Of a DNA stretch of 64,000 bases, positions 1 through 10,553 are shown one piece after another. The stretch's first letter is position 1; each line of letters opens with the position of its first letter. The notes below the pieces were generated by a model. The model searched no databases, was not told the DNA's origin, and saw nothing but the letters and a program-made list of their open reading frames with translations. This DNA comes from Leucaena leucocephala. Taxonomy: Eukaryota; Streptophyta; Magnoliopsida; Fabales; Fabaceae. The translations under genes and the position numbers were made by a program. The stretch lies in the NCBI GenBank assembly GCA_037074615.1, contig CM073537.1, positions 19,053,989 to 19,117,988 of the forward strand. Direction: 5' to 3'.

Positions 1-58
1 CCTTTCTTCATTTTTCTCCACTGGGCGCCTTGTCTGTATCATCGGGCGGTAGCTTAAG
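1..58 (+). other. Probable 5' UTR exon of the DnaJ-domain gene
   Basis: The window opens in a pyrimidine-rich leader followed by a good donor (AAG|GTATG) at about 57-60. No long open frame follows until the ATG at 1002, so this is best read as a non-coding first exon with an intron of roughly 0.9 kb, possibly with further UTR exons. The promoter lies outside the window. This is inferred from splice signals only. Confidence 0.4.
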
Positions 59-1001
59 GTATGTTCTTAATGATGATCTCCAGCTGCACGCTCTTCTTGC
101 ATGTAATATTTCATCACCTGGGTATTCTTTAACTTTATCGCAGCCTTCGTTTACATTTTTGTTGAGATATTCGCTGAATTTCATGTGGGGGCTGTATGAA
201 TGATAATGGGTTTTGCAACATCTAGGATCTTGGGGTTTTTCTTTTTAAATGCTCTAATTGGTTCTTGAGCATCAGTTTTCTTAGCGATGAAACTGGAAAC
301 TTTGGGCGCAAGCTATGGGCATTACAAGTTAAATAAGAGAGTTAAAACGTGTTCGTAACTGGCGTTTAGCACGGGACGACTTGAATTGCTGTCTGATAAT
401 GCTACTCACCAGCCTAAGATATAATTAAAGTTGCAATTGACCTCATATTTGTCAGATTCTTGTTGTGGATAATTTTGCATCCGCACACATGCATTCACAT
501 TGAGCACTAGTTTGCTTCGCCTATAGAAGCACTTTTTCTTATCTGTTCTAAGGTGAGTCACATATATGTAACATTATATTGCCATCATCGCTATATCTTT
601 CATATTAAGTAAAAGTAATCCTACCTACCCACCTCAAATGGTCAAATTGATGTTAGGAGTTGTCTGGTACTCAAGTATGCTGTTATAAAGGAACTGCAAT
701 CAGTGAAGAGGCGTGGTGGCATTGGGGTTGAAATTTTCCATCAATAATATATTGACGATTAACTGTATATCTGTATAATCTGTTACGATTGGGTGAAAAC
801 TAGACTCATAAAATTGTTGTCATGTCCTTCATAAGTGAAATTCTTGAGTTGAGATACCTGCAATTACATACTGAAACTTTCTATTCTAAAGCTCCAGAAA
901 CCAGGGTTAATACAATTCTAGTGGCAAGCTTCTTCTGATGGAGTAAAAACTGGCATAATTTGAGATCTCCTTTGTACTGTTCCTCAATATCTTGATGATT
1001 T

Positions 1002-4000
1002 ATGGCTCGGAAGGGCGATCAACAGAAGAATGGAATGGACCATCATGGTTTGAACCACAAAAAACCAGTTTCTGGGTCTGTGCTTTCAGATGTGAAAGGA
1101 CATGCCAGAGGTGGCAAGGTGAAGGTCTTTCTTGGAGAAGAGCTCCCAAATAGAAACCATAGTAGTAGCCTTTCACAGGATGCCAAAGAAACTACTCGTG
1201 GAGATGGTAATAACAATGCGCAAAACTGTGAGAAATTTTCAAAGAAAGAGAAGCAAGGAACATTTAATATGCATGACCCGGTGGAACCATCTTCTTTCAG
1301 GAGTAATTCAGGAAAAGGCAGTCAGAATATGAAAATTCCTATACAACCAGAAAATGGGGCATTACCTAGAAGTAATCAAGGTCAACTTGATATGAAAATT
1401 AGGTTGAGCTATTTCCTGAATGGCATACAAAGTGTTGTAGAAAAAGTAGATCTTGCCAATAATTCCCATTTTTGGAGATTAAGGTTGTGGTTATCATCAA
1501 TCTTCACAGCAGTTACAGCATGGCTAACCAGACAGAAGCCATTGTTTACATCTCTAATGTCCAGCATTTTCAAAACTTGTGATCATCTTAAAATGGAAAT
1601 TCAACAGGCATATCCCGTTGTTCTGAAATGGCTTTTACAATTTGGGAATATAATACTTCTTCTAGCAGTGTTTTGGCTGGACTGTGCACTTAGGGGTATT
1701 GATTCCTTTATACGAATGGGGACTGTATCCTTCTTCTCTGTTATATGGTGCAGCATATTCTCGGTGATTGGTATGATAGGGATGCTCAAGTTTGTTGTTA
1801 TCCTGGTAAGCGGTAGTTATAATTGTTGTTACCTTCAAGTTAGATTTTGATTGTTATTATTATGATTGAGTGAATATATTTTGTTGAATCTTTTTAACTC
1901 TCATTTATATTTCTCACTTCCGTGTATGTAACCTGTATTAATAAATTTCATATATCTTTAGCTCATTAGGCGCCCCTAATGATTATCTTATGTTAATGGT
2001 CTTGCTATTTTGATTCCCCATTCTCTTATCATGGTTGGAATATGTAAATGATGAATAATGAAACTCGATTTTAGAAGATCTCAAAAGTATCATTATACCT
2101 TCTGAGAATTCAATTTCGCACATTTGAATGAGTTATTCATGAGTTTGTATGTAATTTGAATAATGATAGTGTATTTTTATGCTCAATGTGAAGAACAATG
2201 GACCTAATAAATTTTCATTAGCTCCAACCTCTTCTGTCTTCAAGCACGTATGAGTTGTTTTAAATGTTAAAGCAATTGGCATATGAAATTTTAACAGCCC
2301 TTCTGGCTTTTTTTGGTTGTTTGGTTTTGGTTATCAAGGAGCCAACTGTATGATTGAGTATGAATATTGTGAACTTGAACGAATTCCAGCTTTGGATTGT
2401 GAGTATTTCGCTGCCTGTTGTCTCATTTATATGTCGCTCAATAGGTATAGATTTTAGGTGGATACCACGTTGGATTCTTTGTTACTTCTTTATTATCATT
2501 ATCATTTATTTGTAAAGTCACTATTTAATATATAAATATTGACCTTCTCTTAATTATTTTATAGCCTTTTTTTGTCATAATATCATTATCAGAAGCTGGA
2601 GGTATTGGATGTGAGTTGCAATTTCTTGATATATGCTTGTTCTCATAATTGCAATTTTATATTGAGAATTAAAGACATGCATGATAATCCAGCAATGGAC
2701 GACCAAGCAATATGGCAAATTCATAACTCCCATTATCACACTTCCTGTGGGATGGGGATGAACATAACCTGTCTTGTAGCTTTCTGTTTTGCGTATGGAG
2801 TTGATTTGTACATAATTTGAATCACCATGATTTGCTGTCCTGAAATTGGTTTTGAGTGCCACATGTAGCTGAGATATATGTTGTCCAATACACTCTAACT
2901 GGTTCTTATAATGGATCAGGGCCTGGCTGCCTTGATTGGATTCTTCCTTGGGCTTACCCTTGCAATTTTGGTAGTTGCAATCCTTGGAATTGTTTTCTTG
3001 TGGATTTATGGCAGCTTCTGGACAACGGCAACTTTCATCTTTCTTGGAGGTGGTTTTTTGGTCTTTTGTGTTGTTTGGATCATTTTCTCTGTCTCTCTCT
3101 CAGCCTTTCTGTGTACATTTGCACCCTTACAATACGTATTTATGTTCTTGTACAAAACATTAAGATATACTGATAATGCTTGTCAATATTTAAAATTCAG
3201 GACTGGCATATAAGTTGAGCCATGAACGTGTTGCACTACTTATCACCACTGTGTATTCTGTCTATTGTGCTTGGATGTATGTTGGGTGGCTTGGCTTGCT
3301 ATTGGCTTTAAATCTGGCATTTATTTCAAGCGATGTGCTAATACACTTCCTCAAGAAAAGGATAAATCAGCAAAATCAATCCAATGCTTCTCCTGACCAT
3401 AGAGCTGGAATGCAAGGTCAGCCAGATTTCTCTAGTGACGAGTCAATGCATACTTACTCTGAAAATGGGCCAGGATCGTCTGTGGATCGAAGTGCAGGAG
3501 TACCTTCAACTAGTGGGGCTGACTCTGATTTACCTTCTGAAGATGAAGTTGTCCGTTTGTTGCACTGCTCTGATCATTACTCAGTATTGGGCTTGACCCG
3601 CTATCAGAACATTGACGCCTCACTAGTGAAACGGGAATATAGGAAAAAGGTTCTTGCCATTCTCTGATGCTAATGCTGGCTTAACTATGTCTTCTTTCCT
3701 AGTGGATCTATCGAATATGTTGTAGTCTTAGGTGTTACAGGACTGTTAGTGATCCTTCGATCGGTTATCTAATGCTTATTGTTTTTATTCTTTTAAACTA
3801 ATTGCAGCTTGCTGCTGTTACCTGATAATTTCTTATTCTGAATTAGATGTTTGTATTGAATGTTAGGCAATGTTGGTGCATCCTGATAAAAATATGGGTG
3901 ATGAAAAGGCAGCAGAAGCTTTTAAGAAACTTCAAAACGCTTACGAGGTTAGTTTGATGTTTTTGCTCACTCTGAAAGTCAAAAGAGCAAATTCCACCTT

Positions 4001-5989
4001 AACTTTTTGTACAATCATAATCAATTCCCCAGGTTCTTATGGATTCCTTGAAACGAAAAGCATATGATGATGAATTGAGGAGGGAGGAGCTTCTGAGTAT
4101 CTTTCGCAGGTTTCAGACTGCTTCTCAATCTCATAAGGTATGATGTCTCCATTTAATATAATGATCAGCATTCATGTTTATATGGCTATGGAAATGGCTA
4201 TGGATAAGACCCTAGAGGGGAGGACTCGTAACCATTGTTTATAAATCATAATAGAAATGAAGCCTTGCTCCTATGATATATTACATGTGCTATATAGGAA
4301 TAGATAAAAAGAGAAAAACAGATGCGATTAACTGCTAATATGTCTTAACTGCAATATTGGTGCGAAGTTTGCTAACCTATAATTGTAACATGAGCTCAAA
4401 CATGTTCATCTGATTTTATACTTTACCAACGACTCAAAATGCTTAGTCATCTCTCTAGTTTTTGTGCTAATATCTGATCTAACTTTAGCTTTGGATGTTT
4501 TGGCTAGAATGGTAGGCATGAATTCTTTCCTTCAGGATTTGCACGGTCAGATTCAGATGGTGATGACCTTTTTGGTGATTCAAGGCGAATATCATGCAAA
4601 AAGTGTGGCGGCTTTCATATATGGATACACACAAAAAAACAAAAGTCTCGAGCAAGATGGTGCCAGGTTTCGCTTAATCTCTTTTTCTCTTAATGGATCC
4701 TGTGAAGCTTAAGAATGACTATTAGTCAAGCATATCGCATTTTTCCACGATATTCACCTTTGTACAGTCACATGTTATCCTTGTTGAGTAAACTTTTCTT
4801 ATTTTCACTGGCATAGCACTTATATTTTCCACCATGTTGTTTCATTTGAAGGATTGCCAAGATTTTCATCAAGCCAAAGACGGTGATGGATGGGTCGAAC
4901 AATTGTCCCAGCCATTTCTTTTTGGATTGATGCAGAAGGTGAGCATCACTGTACCATGTTGGATGGAAAGTCTTGTTGGGAAGCATTTTGTAATCTACAG
5001 TCTTGCTTTCTGCTTTAACCTTTTTTAAAACTGGTATTAAAATGGGATTTTTGGCGGTGGCGTTCCATGTATTACTAACAGTTATGGCACCAGACTACGA
5101 TATGCTTACTTTTTCTTTCATTTTTTTTTTGGCATTCTTTTTTCCAGGTAGATGTGCCTTCTGCTTATGTGTGTGCTGATAGCCAGATATATAATGCCAC
5201 TGAATGGTATACCTGTCAGGTACTGTAGTGGGTCCCCTCCCCCACAAAAGAAAAGAAAAGAAAAGAAAATTTCTCTTTTATCTTATATTATGATGTGATA
5301 TATCCTCAGTTAGGGGAGGGTCAGTGAGAGAGTGAAAAATATTTGGCTGTTGAGAATTGCTAGCAGGGGCAACATGAATGGGCTCATGGGGGCTTAAAGA
5401 AGAATCCCAAACCTGGCGTGGGACATGTGGGGGCTGTTAAGGGGTTATGTAGATGTTTAGGCTGAAGGTGATTAAGAGGGTGCTAAGGGAAAGTTGAGAG
5501 TAGGCCTAATTTTAGGGAAGCTTGAGAAAGGACTAGCTTCATGAAGAGCTAAAATATTTTTACCTTGTTGGGGCTGTTTTCTACTGAATTCTAAGAGAGA
5601 CCAGGTGTATGGAGATTTGAAGATTCAGAAGACACTAATGCTGAACATATTTACTGCAGGGTATGAGATGTCCGCAGAATACTCATAAGCCGAGTTTTCA
5701 TGTAAACACTAGTTTAACATCAAATCATGGTTCAAGCAAAGGATCACATTCTGGTCAAAGAGGTGGTCGGGTGCCGACAATGAACGTGGAGGATACCATG
5801 ACGGAAGAGGAGTTTTTTGAGTGGTTACAGAATGCCGCACAGGCAGGCATGTTTGACAATTTTGGTGACAGTACTGCTGCCGAGAGAACGTCTAAGTCAG
5901 GGAACGGGATGAAAAATCCTGGCAGCGGCAGCGGCAGTGGAAGTGGAAGCGGAAGCAAGAGAAAGAAAAAGGGAAAGAAGCAACGGTGA
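1002..5989 (+). CDS. DnaJ (J-domain) membrane protein, about 738 aa, nine coding exons
   Basis: Co-chaperone of the plant DnaJ-domain family that includes At5g49580/At1g79030; J-domains stimulate Hsp70 ATPase. Frame-consistent exons: 1002-1805, 2920-3049, 3201-3649, 3867-3947, 4033-4137, 4508-4666, 4852-4938, 5148-5219, 5660-5989. The first ~150 residues are polar, followed by several hydrophobic segments (about residues 200-350) that predict membrane anchoring. The J-domain spans exons 3-5: SVLGL...REYRKK, the diagnostic HPD in VHPDKNMGDEKAAEAF, and the KLQNAYE helix. Downstream is a Cys pair region (CKKCGGFHIWIHTK, RWCQDCQDFHQAKDGDGW), typical of this subfamily. The C-terminus ends in a Gly-Ser dipeptide run plus a Lys-rich tail. 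The ATG at 1002 is the first in frame after stops. No lesion seen. The exact subcellular membrane is not visible from sequence. Confidence 0.9.
5234..5268 (+). repeat. AAAAG microsatellite in intron 8 of the DnaJ gene
   Basis: A short simple repeat (AAAAG units) sits just after a C-rich stretch in the intron between 5219 and 5660. It is likely length-polymorphic and has no visible function. Confidence 0.7.
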
Positions 5990-6887
5990 GAGCAAAGTCG
6001 TCTTCTATATCATCAAGGGCAGGATTTGTGGTTAATTGAGGAAACTCAGAAGTCATTGTATAGTGTTACTATCCCCAATTATCTCTGGTGTCCATTAATA
6101 TTTGGGCATTTTGTACCCTGCAATATTATAGGCTTAAGAATAGATGGTGTGGCAATGATCCTTTTGCCCTTGATTTTCCCAGTCAAGTTGCTATATGCTT
6201 AAAAGCCTTCAAAGTTGAACCACTGGAGAGGGATCTGAACAAAGGGATGATTCTAGTAAACCCCAAATATCATATTTAATCTGTTGCTGCTCAAGTTCAG
6301 AAAAGTGTTGGTGTTATCACCAATTGATGCGGTTAGATAAGCAAAACAGCTTTAGATTTTTGTCAGAGTACATTTGGAATAGAATAAGAGCAATAGCACA
6401 CGAGATATTATTAGTGGGTACAAGCGTAAGGAAACTTTGCTTTGATTTAGTTTCTCTCAAAGGAAAAATAATGGCTTAAATACAATTTATTTCCACAAGA
6501 TGTTACCCACAGGCCACAGAACTTGGAATTTAATCAGCTTATTATGATTAAAACAATAAGTTGTAAATTATTTTCAAAACTGAATCTAAATAAAATGGGA
6601 TGCTATCGTCCCTTTTGTTTTATCTTATATTATACCTCTCACAAGTCAAACCAATTAAACTGAGATATAATTACAGCTTTTCTTCTTCTGAAGATATAAT
6701 TACACGGTAGCTATGAAGGTTGTGAGAAGACTTAATTCTGTAAAAAGCTTCACCCATCCGTAAGTTGAAGGACTATTATACTGTTTCAAAACCTTTATTT
6801 AAGATAATCGAATCGAACCTCTCAATATCGATTTTAGCTAATTTTTGTTTTCTCAAATAAGCAGTTAAACATGAATGCCACCTCTAA
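5990..6887. other. 3' UTR of the DnaJ gene and spacer
   Basis: AT-rich sequence after the stop at 5989. The first few hundred bases are probably 3' UTR. No conserved coding segment was seen on either strand. The spacer ends at the TAA that flanks the PIF-type element. Confidence 0.5.
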
Positions 6888-7123
6888 GGCTTTGTTTGGT
6901 TGGGGGGTTTTGAAGGGGAGGGTAGGGTAGGGGAGATATAAGTGTGTTTGGTTGGGAAAAATGGAGGGGAGGGGAGGGGATTTTTTTTTGTCTTTTTGTG
7001 CTCCCCTACCCCTCTCTCTCACCCCTCCAAATTTGGGGTTTTTTGGAGGGGTGAGAAACATTGTGTATAATCTGACTAAATTAGCCTTGCTCATTTTTCA
7101 ATTTCCCAGAACTACCCCTACGA

Positions 7124-7274
7124 GTGAAAACCCTTTCTTCCTTCTTTCCGCCATTCCATTCCACGACAGACTGCCGCGTTTGCTCCTGTCTTCTTCTCCG
7201 TCGGCGCGCTCCTCCAAGTCCAGCTGCCGGTCGCTCGACCTTCTCCACCGACCACCACCGTCAACTTCGTTCAG
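7124..7274 (+). other. GC-richer leader-like segment between arm A and the KUP fragment
   Basis: C/T-rich, GC-richer sequence that ends in a good donor (TTCAG|GTAACC) at about 7274, upstream of the first KUP exon at 7405. It resembles a 5' UTR exon. A comparable leader stands between arm A and the cargo in the second element (about 40640-40890 on the minus strand). Whether it initiates transcription cannot be seen from sequence. Confidence 0.4.
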
Positions 7275-7404
7275 GTAACCTTTTCTACAGTAGTTTAATT
7301 TGTTCATCATTGTTTACAGTAAAGAGTAATTTTGTTTTAACGTGAGTATTATCTTGCACCTGATCAGAAATTGACATTTCTTCGATCTTGCCACCTACTT
7401 GCAG

Positions 7405-9813
7405 TTCTATCAGCAGTATCAGGATTACAAGTTACTGAGAAAAAGCTTACTAATGGTGAGTCAATTGCCATTTTTGCTTTGTTGAAGATGATGCAGTTTG
7501 TACCAGTGCTCATTCATTTCCAAAGACTTAAACATTATATTACTACATTATATTACTATAGCAATTTCTTGTTGTTTGTAGGTGAACTTGTCTTGTCTGC
7601 CTGCGTCATATTGGTTGGCCTGTTTGCTCTCCAGCATTGTGGCACCCACAAAGTAGCATTTATGTTTGCACCAATTGTAATAATGTGGCTTGTAACTATT
7701 TTCTCTGTTGGACTGTATAATACAATATGCTGGAATCCAAAAATAGTTCGGGCTCTATCCCCACACTATATCATCAAGTTTTTTATCAAGACTGGCAAAG
7801 AAGGTTGGATTTCTCTTGGAGGGGTTCTTCTCTGTATCACTGGTATGGTAGTCCTGGACCTTCACATCACCTGTCATTTGTCAAAACTTTGTTGGAAAAC
7901 TATACTGGATGTTGCATGTCCACTTTATGAATTTAATTGTACATTGACTCACAGGACAAGGTGAGTTTTAAGAACTCGGATGCTGTGTTCACTAAATGCT
8001 TATCATTTTGTGTTTCACCAGGATCTGAAGCTATGTTTGCTGATCTTGGTCATTTCACCGCTTTTTCAATAAGAGTGAGCTCTTGACTGTTGTGGACATT
8101 TAATTGGTCTTAGTTTTTGAAAACATTGTTAGTTGATCGAAAAATATTTCAAGTGTCTATGTTATTTTATCTATACTCTGGTAGTAATTATTAGGCATTG
8201 CATGACAAACAAGTGAGAAATCTCTTAACATTATTCTTCCTTGTGCAGCTTGCATTTGCTTTTGTTATATACCCTTGTTTGGTGGTACAGTACATGGAAG
8301 CTGCTTTCTTATCTAGAAATCTCGGCTCTGTCCATAACAGTTTTTATGACGCAATCCCAAGTCAGTTCTTCTGGTTCTCTTGCTTGGCACTAATTCCAAT
8401 CAATGCGAGCTGTTCTGATTTTTTAATTTTTCTACTTGCCTGCAGAACCTGTATATTGGCCTGTCTTTGTCATTGGCACCCTTGCTGCTATTGTGGGGAG
8501 TCAGGCTGTTATAACTGCCACTTTCTCCATTATCAAGCAGTGCCATGCTCTAGGTTGCTTTCCACGAGTGAAAGTTGTACACACCTCAAAACATATATAT
8601 GGGCAGATCTATATCCCTGAAATAAACTGGATACTTATGGTCCTGACTCTTGCTATGACAGTTGGATTTCAGGACACGACCTTGATCGGAATTGCTTATG
8701 GTAATTTATTACTTTACGGAGAAATAAAGTCTCTCTCTACACACACTCACACAGATATGGGACCGTTATGACTTAATTCATTTTTTGCCTATGGTTAATC
8801 GTATGTCTGACCATTATGATATTGCTTGCTTTCTTGGGTAATGAGCATATTCTACATTTTAAAAATGTCCTTGTTAATGAGACTGCATGGTATACGGGTG
8901 CTTCAATAAAGGCAATGAACACTGGTTTTTTTTTTGTCTAGCATAAAAAATTGCGCTGTGTTTTATTTTGTCGTACTGAAAGTAACTCTTTTTGGTATTT
9001 GATTTACAGGACTCGCTTGTATAGCAGTTATGTTTGTGACTACATTTCTGATGGCACTTATCATAATCTTCGTCTGGCAGAAAAGTGTCCTGCTTGCTAC
9101 AATATTTCTTTTATTCTTCTGGGTGATAGAGGGCGCATATTTGTCAGCAGCATTCATAAAAGTTCCCCAGGGAGGATGGGTTCCTCTTGTCCTGTCATTC
9201 ATCATCATGATTGTTATGTATGTATGGCATTATGGTACTCGGAGGAAATACAGTCATGATCTACACAACAAAGTTTCATTGAAATGGTTACTAGGATTGG
9301 GCCCTAGCCTGGGCATTGTCCGTGTACCGGGAATAGGTCTTGTCTACTCAGAACTGGCAACAGGAGTGCCTGCAATATTTTTCCCACTTTGTTACAAATC
9401 TCCCTGCATTTCACAGTGTGTTGGTATTTGTTTGTGTAAAATCAGTTCCTGTTCCATACGTCTCACCCGAAGAACGTTTTCTCATAGGGCGTGTTTGCCC
9501 CAGGCCATATCGTATGTATAGATGCATCATCAGATATGGGTATAAGGACATCCAAAGAGATGACGGAGACTTTGAGAACCAACTCATACAAAGTATAGCA
9601 GAGTTTGTCCAAATGGAAGCTACTCAGCCACAACTTTCAAGTTCTGAAAGTTCTTCACTTGACGGGAGGATGGCTGTTATAAGTGTTAGAGGCATAGGAT
9701 CTACTTCAAGCTTGATAGTGTCCGAGCACGATGATGTTGGCCCGGACATGTCAATCCCTAGCAGCAAGCCCGGACATGGCACGCAAGAATTTACTTATGG
9801 ATGTTATGTCTGA
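7405..9813 (+). pseudogene. HAK/KUP potassium transporter gene fragment (captured, frameshifted)
   Basis: Encodes the middle and C-terminal part of a HAK/KUP K+ uptake permease, closest by eye to the KUP5/7/12 type. Exons with consensus splice sites: 7405-7455, 7582-7842, 8022-8074, 8249-8360, 8446-8700, 9010-9813. Recognisable motifs: VSGLQV, SPHYIIKFF, SEAMFADLGHF, GSQAVITATFSIIKQ, PRVKVVHTS, IYIPEINW, FQDTTLIG. The N-terminal part, with the first membrane helices and the selectivity-filter region, is absent. One extra T in the run 9378-9382 shifts the frame within the last exon: the upstream frame ends shortly after, and the ancestral sequence resumes in the next frame. There is also an in-frame 1-codon loss (QYMEAAF for QYMGQAAF). 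The 3' end stops before the usual C-terminus. Truncated at both ends and frameshifted, it cannot make a transporter. Introns show it moved as DNA, not via mRNA. Confidence 0.85.
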
Positions 9814-10553
9814 CCTAGGAATTATGTGATACTTGCTAGTTTGTTCGATTTTTGATGGTCTACCATAGCCATTATTTAGACCATTACTAAGTATTTTTTG
9901 ACATAGGCATTACCATTTGGTGATCATTTGGTGACTTTTGATTTTTTTTATAAACAGATGACTTTTAATGTTATCTGTGTATAAAAAAAACTTTTGGCCT
10001 ATGTGAGTATGTAATTATGTAATTGTGTAGTGATATGTAATTTTGTTTTGTTAGTCTGCCTTATGAGCTTAACTTTTTTTAAAGATTTTGTAACAAAAAA
10101 AAAGTTATAGCATGATTAAGTTTTATGAGCATAAATTAAGTTTTTTTAAAAATTATAAATAAAAAAATAACAATATTAATATAAATATTATAAGTAAAAA
10201 ATTAATAAATGTAAATAAAGGTCTAAGGGCATATCTGTCAATTTTTCATTACCTACCCTCCCCTCCCCTCCTGAACCAAACAAGAAATATCATCTCTCAT
10301 CCCCTACCTTCCCATTTATAACCTCTCCTACCTTAACCTACCCTCCCTTAAATTAACTTAACCTATCCTCCCCTCGGTTGAACCAAACATAGCCTAACTC
10401 AATTGCGAGAAAAATGAGGAATTGGCATTTTCTGTAATTTTTTAAATACAATTGAAAAATAAAAATGTAAACTTTAACTGAAAATAGCCTGTGAGGCTTT
10501 GAGGATATATTACTGCCGCGACCATTTCGTCTGTTTCTCTTCGAAGCTTATTC

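Larger units (their letters stand above)
6888..10394 (+). mobile_element. Non-autonomous PIF/Harbinger-like element carrying a KUP transporter gene fragment
   Basis: The ends are GGCTTTGTTTGGTT (left) and, as reverse complement, GGCTATGTTTGGTT (right): a 14-bp terminal inverted repeat with one mismatch. Both sides are flanked by TAA (6885-6887 and 10395-10397), the 3-bp TWA duplication typical of PIF/Harbinger and Tourist elements. Inside the tips are two different G/C-skewed arms: arm A (about 6888-7135), rich in GGGGAGG on the + strand, and arm B (about 10230-10394), rich in CCCTCCC on the + strand. No transposase is encoded. The interior is a 5' leader-like GC-richer stretch and a piece of a HAK/KUP gene with its introns. 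A second copy of the same arms, inverted, is at 38875-41108. Family assignment rests on tip sequence and duplication size. Confidence 0.75.

Noticed and set aside
5755..5958. Minus-strand Leu/Pro repeat protein opposite the last DnaJ exon
   Set aside because: It is the antisense reading of the Gly-Ser dipeptide run in the real exon.
6888..9813. A functional KUP/HAK potassium transporter gene
   Set aside because: The N-terminal half is missing, the last exon is frameshifted and the C-terminus is cut; the whole lies between transposon arms.
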